Assembly (NCBI RefSeq): GCF_001644645.1
Contig: NZ_CP011390.1
Location: 1,674,001 to 1,738,000, forward strand
DNA: 64,000 nt
DNA from: Flavisolibacter tropicus
Lineage (GTDB): Bacteria; Bacteroidota; Bacteroidia; Chitinophagales; Chitinophagaceae
Direction of reading: 5' to 3'
This document shows, piece after piece, positions 55,518 to 64,000 of this stretch. Position 1 is the stretch's first letter. Each line of letters begins with the position of its first letter. The position numbers were made by a program, and so were the translations under genes. Under the pieces are notes generated by a model. The model was given only the letters and a program-made list of their open reading frames with translations. It was not told the origin of the DNA and searched no databases.

Positions 55518-56618
55518 ATGAGTAAAAAAGGAAAAGTTTTAGTCGCCATGAGTGGCGGTATTGACAGTACAGTAGCCTCTTTAATGCTTCACCATGAAGG
55601 GTATGAAGTCATCGGCATTACCATGAAAACATGGGATTATACAGCCAGCGGAGGAGGCAAAAAAGAAACAGGTTGTTGTAACCTCGATTCTTTTAATGAT
55701 GCCCGTATGGCGGCCGTACAACACGGTTTCCCCCACTTTATTTTAGACATCCGCGAAGAATTTGGCTCATTTGTAGTAGAGAATTTCGTAGATGAATACC
55801 TGGCCGGACGCACCCCCAACCCTTGTGTTTTATGTAATACTCATATCAAGTGGCGTGCACTTTTGAAACGGGCAGATGCCTTGGGTTGCGACTTTATTGC
55901 CACCGGTCATTATGCTTCTATTTACCAGCATACCAACGGACGGCATGTTATTACGAAGGGTTTAGATGAAACAAAAGACCAAAGTTATGTACTGTGGGGG
56001 CTGGAGCAGGACCTTCTGAGCCGCACTATCCTGCCACTGGGTACTTACCGAAAAACAGAAATACGCCAAATGGCCCATGATTTTGGCTACCCCGAGCTGG
56101 CTAAAAAAAGCGAGAGCTATGAAATCTGTTTTGTTCCCGATAATGACTATCGCGGATTTTTAAAACGTAAAGTAGACGGGTTAGAGGAAAAAGTAGCTGG
56201 TGGCTATTTCGTTAATAAGGAAGGTAAAATCCTTGGTCAGCATAAAGGTTATCCTTTTTATACTATCGGACAACGTAAAGGACTGGACATTGCCTTGGGT
56301 AAGCCAGCTTTCGTAACTTCCATTGACCCCGAAACCAATACCGTTGTTCTAGGCGATGAGGCCGATTTGGAGAAAGAGGAAATGCGAGTAGGCAAGGTTA
56401 ATTGGCTAAAGTATGATAGTCTCCCAGAAGAAATGACTGCCATTACTAAGATCCGCTATAAAGACAAAGGCGGCTTATCCTTCATCCGTCAGGATGGAGA
56501 TGGTGTAGCAGTTCGCTTCTTTGACAAAGCTAAAGGCATCGCACCGGGCCAAAGTGCTGTTTTTTATGAAGGTAATGATGTGATCGGCGGTGGAATTATC
56601 CAACGTTCAAGCTTATAA
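55518..56618 (+). CDS. mnmA: tRNA 2-thiouridine(34) synthase
   Basis: 366 residues. Thiolates U34 of Lys, Glu and Gln tRNAs. PP-loop VLVAMSGGIDSTVASLML. The first catalytic Cys is in GRTPNPCVLCNTHIKWRAL, and the second in SESYEICFVPDNDYRGFL. DFIATGHYASI and KDQSYVLWGLEQDLL are tRNA/ATP blocks, and the C-terminal PUA-like/beta-barrel domain has YTIGQRKGLDIA. Complete, normal length. Single gene with own promoter; followed by the overlapping hairpins at 56637-56694. Confidence 0.96.
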   Translation: MSKKGKVLVAMSGGIDSTVASLMLHHEGYEVIGITMKTWDYTASGGGKKETGCCNLDSFNDARMAAVQHGFPHFILDIREEFGSFVVENFVDEYLAGRTPNPCVLCNTHIKWRALLKRADALGCDFIATGHYASIYQHTNGRHVITKGLDETKDQSYVLWGLEQDLLSRTILPLGTYRKTEIRQMAHDFGYPELAKKSESYEICFVPDNDYRGFLKRKVDGLEEKVAGGYFVNKEGKILGQHKGYPFYTIGQRKGLDIALGKPAFVTSIDPETNTVVLGDEADLEKEEMRVGKVNWLKYDSLPEEMTAITKIRYKDKGGLSFIRQDGDGVAVRFFDKAKGIAPGQSAVFYEGNDVIGGGIIQRSSL

Positions 56619-56636
56619 ATCAACGCTCTTAACTAA

Positions 56637-56694
56637 AAAACCTGCCTTAGAAGTATAAAATAAGGCAGGTTTTCTCTTATTTTATACTTCTAAG
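56637..56694 (+). promoter_or_regulatory. Two mutually exclusive hairpins between mnmA and the next gene
   Basis: Hairpin 1: AAAACCTGCCTTA (56637-56649) with TAAGGCAGGTTTT (56661-56673), then T-rich sequence, a terminator. Hairpin 2: 19-base arms 56646-56664 and 56676-56694 (ends CTTAGAAG/CTTCTAAG), perfect match. The left arm of hairpin 2 contains the loop and parts of both arms of hairpin 1, so only one can form. This is an attenuator-like layout, 37 bases before the lipoprotein start. Confidence 0.65.
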
Positions 56695-56730
56695 ACCTCG
56701 TTTAGTCCTTATCAAAACAAACGTACACTT

Positions 56731-57519
56731 ATGAGATCGCCTATATTCATGACTTCTAAACTTGTGAAACTCCTTCTTCCATCGTTAGCAGCTTTCCTTC
56801 TTACCAGCTGTGAAAATGAAAAAGAAACCATAGAAGTCGAATCACCGCAATCTTATCTTAGGCCGCTTCAACCCGGCAAGTTTATTACGTACAAATTGGA
56901 CTCTACCGTTTTTTTACAAGCAGGTCGCGTAGAAGAAACACACAGCTATCAGGAAAAACACATTGTCGATGCGGTGATTACAGACAACTTAGGACGAACC
57001 AGCTATAAAATATATCGGTACTTAAGAGACGCAGCAAATATGCCTTGGAGACCTGCTGGCACCTATGTAATGACCCCTCTTACAAATACAGTTGAAGTCA
57101 TTGAGGATAATATGCGAGTGGTAGTCTTAGCCGGTCCTGTAAGAGAGGGGCAATCTTGGAGAGGCAACCAATATTTGGCTTCTGAGCCCTACTCATACTT
57201 GTATAATTTTAGTAATGACAACAATATGGGCGATTGGAACTTTACCATTGAAAGCTTGGGCCAAACAGAAACCATCAATGACAAAAAGATTAATGATGTT
57301 CTTACTGTTAGGCGAGTTGAAGACGAGCTGACAAATGTTCCTATCAGAGATAAATCGGCTTTTGCCTCCAAAACAGTCTCTGTTGATAAATTTGCAAAAG
57401 GTATTGGACTGGTATATCAACAACATATTTTATGGGAGTATCAGCCTAGCACTGGTCCTAGCTCTACAGCTTATTATGTAGGCTTCGGCGTAACACGCAG
57501 CCTACTGGAACATAACTAA
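56731..57519 (+). CDS. Lipoprotein of unknown function
   Basis: 262 residues; ATG at the seventh codon (56749) is an alternative. Lipoprotein signal ending LLTSC (Cys about 27). A short acidic linker (ENEKETIEVESP) is followed by a beta-rich domain (LRPLQPGKFITYKLDSTVFL, REGQSWRGNQYLASEPYSYL, NDVLTVRRVEDEL, KFAKGIGLVYQQHILWEYQP). It ends 5 bases before the subtilase gene, so both are probably made together; the lipoprotein may be a partner or chaperone for it. No family recognised. Confidence 0.8.
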   Translation: MRSPIFMTSKLVKLLLPSLAAFLLTSCENEKETIEVESPQSYLRPLQPGKFITYKLDSTVFLQAGRVEETHSYQEKHIVDAVITDNLGRTSYKIYRYLRDAANMPWRPAGTYVMTPLTNTVEVIEDNMRVVVLAGPVREGQSWRGNQYLASEPYSYLYNFSNDNNMGDWNFTIESLGQTETINDKKINDVLTVRRVEDELTNVPIRDKSAFASKTVSVDKFAKGIGLVYQQHILWEYQPSTGPSSTAYYVGFGVTRSLLEHN

Positions 57520-57524
57520 AAATA

Positions 57525-59483
57525 ATGCGGCTAATTCCGACTTTACTTATGCTTTTACTTTTTGCTTGTTTTATGCAAAAGGCAAAAGCACAAAGCCGCT
57601 ATATAGTAAAGTTTACAAACAAAGCTTTCCAAACCACCACTTTATCAGCGCCGGCTTCATATCTATCCACACGCTGTATTGAACGTAGGCAACGGTATAA
57701 TATTCCAATTGATAGTACCGACTTACCGGTCACCCCACGTTACCTGGATAGTTTAAGAAACATTCCTACAGTAACAATATTGTCTGTATCAAAATGGCTG
57801 AACCAGGTAGCCATTCAAACTACAGATGCTTCTGCAATAGCCAAGATGAGAAGTTACTCGTTTGTTCAAAAAGTAAACACCATCGCGGCACGTGTAACAG
57901 ACAGAACAACTCCGCCAAAAGAGAAATGGGAAACCTCTACGCCCATTACATTATCTCGAATTACAGGCACCAACTCCTACTATTCTTATGGCTCTTCAAC
58001 AGCCCAGGTAAATATTCATAACGGCAGCTTTCTTCACGATATTGGCTTACGTGGACAGGGATTAATTATCGGAATGCTAGATGGAGGTTTTTACCTGTAT
58101 ACATCTTTAAAAGCATTCGACAGTGTAAATAAGAACGGCCAGGTGCTGGATACATACGATTTTGTTCAGCAAGAATCGAGTGTTACCGAAGACCATCCTC
58201 ATGGCATGCAATGCTTTTCTATCATTGCCGCTAACATACCCGGACAATTTGTAGGCACTGCACCTAAAGCCAATTTTTTATTATACAGAAGCGAAGATGC
58301 CGCCTCCGAATACCCTATTGAAGAACACAATTGGGTGTGTGCTGCTGAGCGTGTCGATAGTGCAGGGGGCGATGTTATTTCTTCCTCTTTAGGTTATACC
58401 ACGTTTGATAACACCACGTTTAACCACACTTACGCTGATTTAAATGGTAACGCAACCATGGCTGCCATCGGTGCTGATCTGGCAGCAAAAAAAGGTCTAT
58501 TGGTTTTAATAGCCGCAGGCAATGAAGGAAACGACATGTGGAAATACATAAGCACCCCCGCTGATGCAGATAGTGTCTTAGCAGTTGGTGCTGTAAATAG
58601 CGCTGGCATCGTAGGTTCATTCTCCGGTTATGGCCCTTCATCCGATGGTCAGGTTAAACCAGATATAGCTTCTGTAGGTGTAGGTACTGTACACCAGGCA
58701 GCGAATAATACAATAAGTTTTGGCAATGGTACCTCCTACGCTTGCCCAAACTTCGCAGGCTTAGCTACTTGCCTCTGGCAAGGCTTTCCTGAATTCAATA
58801 ACATGCAGATTATAGATGCCATTAAACGCTCCAGTAGCTCCTACTCAACTCCTAACGATCGTATTGGCTATGGCATTCCAGATATGAAAAAAGCAGTACA
58901 GCTTTTGTTAAAAGTTATTTCCACAAATAGTGTTCAACTGGCAGGTTGCGCACCAATGATTAGTTGGACCAGCAAGGATATCACTGGAATGCGGTATGAA
59001 ATCGAAAGGAAAGCACCTGGTGAAAATGATTTTGCAAAAATCGGTGTACAACTGGCAAAAGGTCCAAACTTCTCTTCTCAATCCTACCAATTTCAAGACC
59101 CCTTACCTCTAACGCAAGCAGGTTCAGTGTCTTATCGAATTCGTCAGGTTATAGACACAACATCAGCAGGCTTTAGCGCTGTGTATTTGGACACAGTTAA
59201 TGTTAGTATCAACAGTTTATGTACAGCAGGTCAAATAATTATGGTACCTAATCCTGTTAAAGATCAATTGTCCATCCAGGTCACTATACCAGAAGCACTC
59301 GACTTGGATATACATATTAGCAACAGTTTAGGACAGGTGATGAAGCGCCTATCGTACCAGAAACCTACTGGTTCGGTCTCCATTCCGGTATTTATGGCCG
59401 ATTTGGCTAGCGGCAAATACTTCGTAACTGTTTATAGCAGCGGGAAAAAGCTTAAGGTCCAGGAGATTCTTAGGTTACCTTAA
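57525..59483 (+). CDS. Subtilisin-like serine protease (S8) with T9SS sorting domain
   Basis: 652 residues. Signal peptide (LLMLLLFACFMQKAKAQ), then a short propeptide-like region to about 160. Catalytic Asp in LIIGMLDGGFY, His in TEDHPHGMQCFS and Ser in GNGTSYACPNFAGLATCLWQ. The oxyanion Asn is in LIAAGNEGNDMW. C-terminal about 80 residues form a type IX secretion sorting domain (MVPNPVKDQLSIQV, LASGKYFVTVYSSGKKL). So it is exported and probably attached to the cell surface or released. Overlaps the converging RsmB-type gene by 9 bases. Confidence 0.92.
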   Translation: MRLIPTLLMLLLFACFMQKAKAQSRYIVKFTNKAFQTTTLSAPASYLSTRCIERRQRYNIPIDSTDLPVTPRYLDSLRNIPTVTILSVSKWLNQVAIQTTDASAIAKMRSYSFVQKVNTIAARVTDRTTPPKEKWETSTPITLSRITGTNSYYSYGSSTAQVNIHNGSFLHDIGLRGQGLIIGMLDGGFYLYTSLKAFDSVNKNGQVLDTYDFVQQESSVTEDHPHGMQCFSIIAANIPGQFVGTAPKANFLLYRSEDAASEYPIEEHNWVCAAERVDSAGGDVISSSLGYTTFDNTTFNHTYADLNGNATMAAIGADLAAKKGLLVLIAAGNEGNDMWKYISTPADADSVLAVGAVNSAGIVGSFSGYGPSSDGQVKPDIASVGVGTVHQAANNTISFGNGTSYACPNFAGLATCLWQGFPEFNNMQIIDAIKRSSSSYSTPNDRIGYGIPDMKKAVQLLLKVISTNSVQLAGCAPMISWTSKDITGMRYEIERKAPGENDFAKIGVQLAKGPNFSSQSYQFQDPLPLTQAGSVSYRIRQVIDTTSAGFSAVYLDTVNVSINSLCTAGQIIMVPNPVKDQLSIQVTIPEALDLDIHISNSLGQVMKRLSYQKPTGSVSIPVFMADLASGKYFVTVYSSGKKLKVQEILRLP

Positions 59484-60635
59484 TTGAAACACAGCAGAAA
59501 ACAGCGTATCGGCCTTTTGCTGATAACCTCTATGGTAAGTTGAATTCAATAATTGCAAGCCACTTTTCTCCTGCAAAAAATCCACTACAGCCTCATTCTC
59601 CTCTTTAAATACAGAGCAGGTAATATAAACAAAGTAGCCGCCTCTTTTCACTGCCTTGCTTGCATTCAGGGCTATACGTTTTTGTAAATCTGAATAGTAA
59701 TGGATCTTTTCTTCTTCAAAGAAATAGAGTTGTTCTGGCGTACGGCTCCATGTACCGGAACCGCTACAAGGAGCATCACAAAGCACAACATCAAAGCTGG
59801 TAGCAGACTTAAATCCATTAGAAGAAACATCGGCCACATAGCTATTGAATTGGGTAATGCCGGCTTGCCTGAACCTTGACCGAAGGTTTATAAGTATACT
59901 CTCCCGGATATCTGTTGCCGTTAGTTCTGCATTTGGGTAAGTATCCTTCAACAGAATCGATTTGCCCCCACTAGCTGCACAACAATCCCAGGCAGTAAAC
60001 TTTTGTTTAGTTATTAAATGGTTCTGCAAATTGGTTAGTACTTGCTGCGAGCTATAATCCTGTATTACAACATCTTTGTCAATAGCTATAACATCTTCCA
60101 GCTTGACGCCACTTTCAACAGCTATACAATTCTCACCTTTTAGTTGATAGGGAATCTGCGCATTTGATAATTGCTGCTCCACCAACGACTTCTTTCCTGG
60201 ACGTATCCGCAGATAAACGTCGGGCTGAATCAGAAAGGAAGTAGCAAATGCATCAACCTCAATGTCCGAACTTAATTGCTGCTGCCATGGAAAGATTTTA
60301 TTCAATTCATCAGAGGTCTGAACCAATTCTAGCTTTTCTTTTGGCGACCGCTGTATTTGTTCGTTCCACTCCGGTCGCAATTCCTGCAATACAAATACAG
60401 GATTTTGGCTGGAAAGAAATACACCTAATAACAGCCGCTCTTCTATAGAATGATGCTTAAATGCATGTCCCAGTCTATAATAGCTATAGCACAAATGCGC
60501 AATCTGCTTCCGGTCTTTTGAGCCATACTTCTTATTAGCAGCAAAATAGGATTTTAACCAGACAGCCAATGGTATTTCACCATTGTACTGTTCTAGAATA
60601 CTTTTTGCTGAATTGATGTAAGAGTATGATCGCAT
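59475..60635 (-). CDS. RsmB/NOP-family RNA cytosine-5 methyltransferase
   Basis: 386 residues. N-terminal helical part (about 1-70, NusB-like), then a PUA-like stretch, and from about 190 the Rossmann methyltransferase. SAM site TAWDCCAASGGKSILLKDT, then VLCDAPCSGSGTWSRTPEQL with one catalytic Cys, and FVYITCSVFKEENEAVVDFL with the second. Likely modifies 16S rRNA (C967 in E. coli RsmB) or a close target. Its 3' end overlaps the subtilase gene, so neither has its own terminator there. Confidence 0.9.
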   Translation of the reverse strand: MRSYSYINSAKSILEQYNGEIPLAVWLKSYFAANKKYGSKDRKQIAHLCYSYYRLGHAFKHHSIEERLLLGVFLSSQNPVFVLQELRPEWNEQIQRSPKEKLELVQTSDELNKIFPWQQQLSSDIEVDAFATSFLIQPDVYLRIRPGKKSLVEQQLSNAQIPYQLKGENCIAVESGVKLEDVIAIDKDVVIQDYSSQQVLTNLQNHLITKQKFTAWDCCAASGGKSILLKDTYPNAELTATDIRESILINLRSRFRQAGITQFNSYVADVSSNGFKSATSFDVVLCDAPCSGSGTWSRTPEQLYFFEEEKIHYYSDLQKRIALNASKAVKRGGYFVYITCSVFKEENEAVVDFLQEKSGLQLLNSTYHRGYQQKADTLFSAVFQLR

Positions 60636-60645
60636 GCGTATAAAA

Positions 60646-60672
60646 AAGGCGGCACCATTTTCATGTACCGCC
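60646..60672 (-). terminator. Terminator of sucB
   Basis: GGCGG/CCGCC-based stem with one mismatch and a T run on the minus strand, about 25 bases after the sucB stop and just before the RsmB-type ATG. Confidence 0.75.
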
Positions 60673-60696
60673 TCAATGGTTTTAATTATTTGTCTT

Positions 60697-61929
60697 TTAT
60701 AATTGCAATAAAGCCTTCACAGGATCTTTACCAAACAATAATAGATCCGGGTTTTCTAGTAACTCTTTCACACGTACCAGGAAGCTCACAGACTCACGAC
60801 CATCAATAATGCGGTGATCGTAGCTCAGTGCCAAATACATCATCGGGCGTACAACTACCTGGCCATCTACTACCATCGGACGCTCTTGTATTTTGTGCAT
60901 ACCCAAAATAGCAGACTGAGGGATGTTGATGATCGGAGTAGACATCAATGAACCAAACACACCACCGTTGGTAATAGTGAATGTTCCACCCTGCATTTCT
61001 TCCATGCTCAACTTATTATCACGAGCCTTAGTAGCCAGTTCCACTACTTTCTTTTCAATTTCGGCCATGCTCAGGCTTTCTGCATTTCTGATAACTGGAA
61101 CTACCAATCCTTTCGGAGCAGATACAGCTATAGAAATATCACAATACTGATGGTAAATAATAGAATCGCCATCAATATAAGCATTCACCGCAGGCCATTC
61201 TTGCAAGGCAAAACAAACCGCCTTAGTAAAGAAGCTCATAAAGCCCAGGTTCACACCATGAGACTCCTTGAACTTATCCTTATTAGCAGCTCGAATAGCC
61301 ATGATCTTGCTCATATCTACTTCGTTGAAAGTAGTGAGCATAGCGGTTGTATTCTTAGCTTCTACCAAGCGACGAGAAACTGTTTTACGCAGGTTGCTCA
61401 TCTTCTCACGCTTCTCTTCACGACTGAACGCTTGAGTACCAGGCTTACGACCAGGGTTAGCCAATGCATCTAATACATCATCTTTCAGGATCTTGCCATT
61501 ATAGCCGCTTGGCTGGATTGATTTAGGGTCTACTTTTTTATCAGCAATGATAGCAGAAGCTACCGGTGTGGCTTTAATATCATTTGGGATAGCAGTTACC
61601 GGTTGGCCTGCAGCAGCTGGCTGGGCCTGTGGTTTTTCTTCTGCCTTTGGAGCTGGCTTGGCTTCAGCTTGAGGAGCAGCACCAGCAGGACGTGGAGCTG
61701 TTTCATCAATCTGTGCTACCACATCTCCAATATTCAATGTATCACCTTCCTTACCCACTGTCTTTAAAACGCCTGCCTGTTCTGCATTTAATTCAAATGT
61801 TGCCTTTTCACTTTCTAATTCAGCTATCACTTCATCACGTTCTACATAGGCACCATCACTTTTCAGCCATTTTACCAATGTTACCTCGTTAATTGATTCA
61901 CCAACAGTCGGTACTTTAATTTCAATCAT
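60697..61929 (-). CDS. sucB: 2-oxoglutarate dehydrogenase E2 (dihydrolipoyl succinyltransferase)
   Basis: 410 residues. Lipoyl domain 1-75 with the lipoylated Lys in [17 protein letters not shown]. Ala/Pro/Glu-rich linker (residues about 78-115). E3/E1-binding domain at about 120-160 ([36 protein letters not shown]). Catalytic domain with active-site His in [17 protein letters not shown]. Transfers succinyl to CoA in the TCA cycle. Directly follows sucA (203 bases upstream), which is its partner. Confidence 0.95.
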   Translation of the reverse strand: MIEIKVPTVGESINEVTLVKWLKSDGAYVERDEVIAELESEKATFELNAEQAGVLKTVGKEGDTLNIGDVVAQIDETAPRPAGAAPQAEAKPAPKAEEKPQAQPAAAGQPVTAIPNDIKATPVASAIIADKKVDPKSIQPSGYNGKILKDDVLDALANPGRKPGTQAFSREEKREKMSNLRKTVSRRLVEAKNTTAMLTTFNEVDMSKIMAIRAANKDKFKESHGVNLGFMSFFTKAVCFALQEWPAVNAYIDGDSIIYHQYCDISIAVSAPKGLVVPVIRNAESLSMAEIEKKVVELATKARDNKLSMEEMQGGTFTITNGGVFGSLMSTPIINIPQSAILGMHKIQERPMVVDGQVVVRPMMYLALSYDHRIIDGRESVSFLVRVKELLENPDLLLFGKDPVKALLQL

Positions 61930-62101
61930 TGCTATCTTATTTCGATTTCGCGAATTTCTGACTTATTTCTTTAAGTTTCTATCTTTTGTCTATTACCTCG
62001 CCTTTCTCATCACTCTCTACTTCATCTCAAGGCTCTTAAAACAATTAACTTCTCACAACATTACCTGCATTTTGCACAAGTAGGCTCCGTGCGCTGGCCA
62101 T

Positions 62102-62132
62102 TTCACGTCTCACATTTGACGTTTCACGTCTC
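62102..62132. repeat. Short interspersed TTCAC-rich intergenic repeat
   Basis: TTCACGTCTCAC and TTTCACGTCTC words directly after the sucA stop codon (62133). The 12-mer TTCACGTCTCAC is identical to one at 24211-24222, also right after a minus-strand stop codon. Confidence 0.6.
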
Positions 62133-64000
62133 TTATATACTAAACGCCGTATCCACAATCTCCGCTTGCTCTTGTGCATGCACCTTACTATAACCAGTTG
62201 CAGTAGCTGCTCCCGGCTGACGGCTAATGATACCGTAATTGATACTCTTAAGATTCATTTGCAAGAAGCTGGCAGCACCCATATTAAGTGGTTCTTCTTG
62301 TACCCAGAACCATGTAGCCTTATTATACTTTTGGTAAAGAGCATCCAATTGCTTTGTTGGCAATGGATACAGCTGCTCCACGCGTATAATAGCTACATCA
62401 TTTCGGTTGTCTTTCAGTTGGCGCTCAGCAAGGTCATAATACACTTTACCACTACAGAACAATACTTTCTTCACCTGGCTGGCATCCTGTACAAAAGCAT
62501 CATCAATTACTTCTTGGAAACCACCTTGTGTAAATTGGCTAACATGTGAATAGGTTGCCTGCAAACGCAAATTAGCTTTTGGTGAGAAGTTGACCAACGG
62601 CTTTCTGAATGGCCATGTCAATTGGCGACGCAGTACATGGAACAAGTTGGCCGATGTCGTAATATTGGTGATGACCATGTTCAATTCAGCACACAATTGA
62701 AGGAAGCGCTCTAAACGTGCACTTGAGTGTTCAGGACCCTGCCCTTCATAACCATGGGGTAACAACATTACCACTCCATTCATACGCTGCCATTTCGTTT
62801 CGGCAGAAGCGATGAATTGGTCAATGATGATTTGGGCGCCATTGGCAAAATCACCAAATTGAGCTTCCCATAATACCAAAGCGTTAGGGTTTGCCATGGC
62901 ATAACCATATTCAAAACCTAATACTCCGTATTCACTTAATAAGGAGTTATAAATGCGGAAGGTACCTTGTTGTCCTTCTCTGAAATGATTCAAACGATTA
63001 TAACCTAAGTTAGTATTCTCGTCATAAAGCACAGCATGACGGTGAGAGAATGTACCACGTTTTACATCCTGGCCGCTCATACGCACATCTTTACCTTCTA
63101 CCAGCAAGCTACTATAAGCTAATAATTCACCAGTTGCCCAATCTACTTTTTGATCGGTTTCAAACAGCTTTACTTTATCGCTTAACAGTTTTTCAACTTT
63201 ACGTAAAGGCTTGAAATCACTTGGGATTTTCATTAACCCGTCAAACAACTCTTTGAAAACGGGCTCACTAACAGCTGTCGATGGAGATTGCTCAAAATCA
63301 GATGGTGTTGCCTTTCTCAAGCTTTGCCACCACTGATCCGGCTTTTGTGGATTATAAGGCAATGGATTTTGCTTCACTTCATCCAAGCGCTCTTGTAGAT
63401 CCGACCAGAACTTTTTCTCCATTTCCTTTGCCAGATCCTGCGCATCAGCCTCTCCATTCTTTAATAAGAATTGCACATACTCTTCTCTAGGATTGGCATG
63501 CTTATCGATCAACGCATATAAGTGTGGTTGAGTAAACTTCGGATCATCACCCTCATTATGTCCATGACGGCGATAGCAAACCATATCAATAAAGATATCA
63601 GCATTAAATTCCTGGCGGTAACGAGTGGCTATTTCTACGCATTTAACCACGGCTTCAGCATCATCACCGTTTACATGTAATACTGGAGCTTGCACGGTAG
63701 CTGCTATTGAGGTGCTATAGTCAGAACTACGGGCATCATCAAAATCAGTAGTAAATCCAATCTGGTTGTTGATCACAAAGTGAATGGTACCACCGGTATC
63801 GTAACCCTTCAGATTACTCATCTGCAGGATCTCATATACTATACCTTGGCCTGCTACTGAAGCATCGCCATGGATCAGAATAGGTAATATCTTATCGAAG
63901 TCTGAGTTATAAAGGACATCACCTTTGGCTCTTGAATATCCTAATACTACAGGATTTACAGCTTCCAGGTGTGAGGGGTTGGGTGCTAATTTCAGGTGAA
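62133..64000 (-). CDS. sucA: 2-oxoglutarate dehydrogenase E1, 5' end outside window
   Basis: About 622 C-terminal residues of a protein that is usually 900 or more; the frame stays open to base 64000, so Met at 63821 is internal. Upstream residues LHLAPNPSHLEAVNPVVLGY and LIHGDASVAGQGIVYEILQM are thiamine-diphosphate E1 signatures, and GGTIHFVINNQIGFTTDFDD with YRRHGHNEGDDPKFTQP follow. The C-terminal part (HGYEGQGPEHSSARLERFLQ, FRKPLVNFSPKANLR) is the pyrimidine-binding side. It decarboxylates 2-oxoglutarate and loads sucB. Operon sucA-sucB. Confidence 0.95.
   Translation of the reverse strand, partial: HLKLAPNPSHLEAVNPVVLGYSRAKGDVLYNSDFDKILPILIHGDASVAGQGIVYEILQMSNLKGYDTGGTIHFVINNQIGFTTDFDDARSSDYSTSIAATVQAPVLHVNGDDAEAVVKCVEIATRYRQEFNADIFIDMVCYRRHGHNEGDDPKFTQPHLYALIDKHANPREEYVQFLLKNGEADAQDLAKEMEKKFWSDLQERLDEVKQNPLPYNPQKPDQWWQSLRKATPSDFEQSPSTAVSEPVFKELFDGLMKIPSDFKPLRKVEKLLSDKVKLFETDQKVDWATGELLAYSSLLVEGKDVRMSGQDVKRGTFSHRHAVLYDENTNLGYNRLNHFREGQQGTFRIYNSLLSEYGVLGFEYGYAMANPNALVLWEAQFGDFANGAQIIIDQFIASAETKWQRMNGVVMLLPHGYEGQGPEHSSARLERFLQLCAELNMVITNITTSANLFHVLRRQLTWPFRKPLVNFSPKANLRLQATYSHVSQFTQGGFQEVIDDAFVQDASQVKKVLFCSGKVYYDLAERQLKDNRNDVAIIRVEQLYPLPTKQLDALYQKYNKATWFWVQEEPLNMGAASFLQMNLKSINYGIISRQPGAATATGYSKVHAQEQAEIVDTAFSI

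Overview
The window is about 64 kb of chromosome from a Bacteroidota bacterium, most likely of the Chitinophagaceae type. Evidence: FecI/FecR pairs next to carboxypeptidase-regulatory-domain TonB receptors, STN/DUF4974 domains, DUF2807 lipoproteins, a type IX secretion (T9SS) sorting domain, the succinyl-type ArgF' carbamoyltransferase, and promoter -7 boxes of the form TAnnTTTG. No ribosomal RNA, tRNA, CRISPR array or insertion sequence was recognised. Almost everything is ordinary chromosomal gene content; the unusual signals lie in leaders, intergenic regions and broken genes.

Layout. 1-7.7 kb: end of an alpha/beta hydrolase, then a cell-surface signalling/uptake cluster (ECF sigma, FecR, STN protein with a 16-residue repeat, TonB receptor, DUF2807 lipoprotein). 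7.7-12.5 kb: homogentisate dioxygenase, an OmpA-like outer membrane protein and a secreted hypothetical. 12.5-21.3 kb: a nine-gene arginine operon on the minus strand (N-acyltransferase, argG, cupin, argC, argD, argF', argB, argE, argH) with overlapping or abutting genes. 21.6-29 kb: phosphodiesterase, exported HisC-like aminotransferase, small membrane protein, TolB-like protein, TPR lipoprotein, Ldh-type dehydrogenase and aspartate kinase. 29-34 kb: two tandem 779-residue paralogues with MG2-like and plug-like regions. 34-42 kb: queA, ssb, a repeat-rich gene-free island, a second TonB receptor, a methyltransferase gene interrupted by a stop codon, rpe and an exported metallo-beta-lactamase-fold protein. 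42.6-49 kb: amino-acid permease, a relic of a C39 peptidase/exporter gene, a TlpA-like thioredoxin and an M14 carboxypeptidase. 49.4-60.6 kb: phoH, a small lipoprotein, ppa with a half-length TauE, NlpC/P60, a second sigma/anti-sigma pair, a lipoprotein, mnmA, a lipoprotein plus T9SS-exported subtilase pair, and an RsmB-type methyltransferase. 60.7-64 kb: sucB and the 3' part of sucA.

The strongest new observation is in the arginine operon leader. A TAnnTTTG promoter precedes a 38-codon reading frame that ends Ser-Arg-Arg-Arg-Gly-Cys-stop, and its stop codon lies inside the first arm of a hairpin upstream of the first operon gene. This is the layout of a ribosome-mediated arginine attenuator. 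The operon encodes an ArgF' with Val at position 90, which predicts N-succinylornithine as substrate, and it carries an unexplained cupin gene.

Other points of interest are the C39 relic, a pair of mutually exclusive hairpins between mnmA and the next lipoprotein gene, -7 boxes that sit only 3-5 bases before start codons (near-leaderless mRNAs), and short intergenic repeat words shared between distant sites. All assignments come from reading motifs by eye; no database search was possible.
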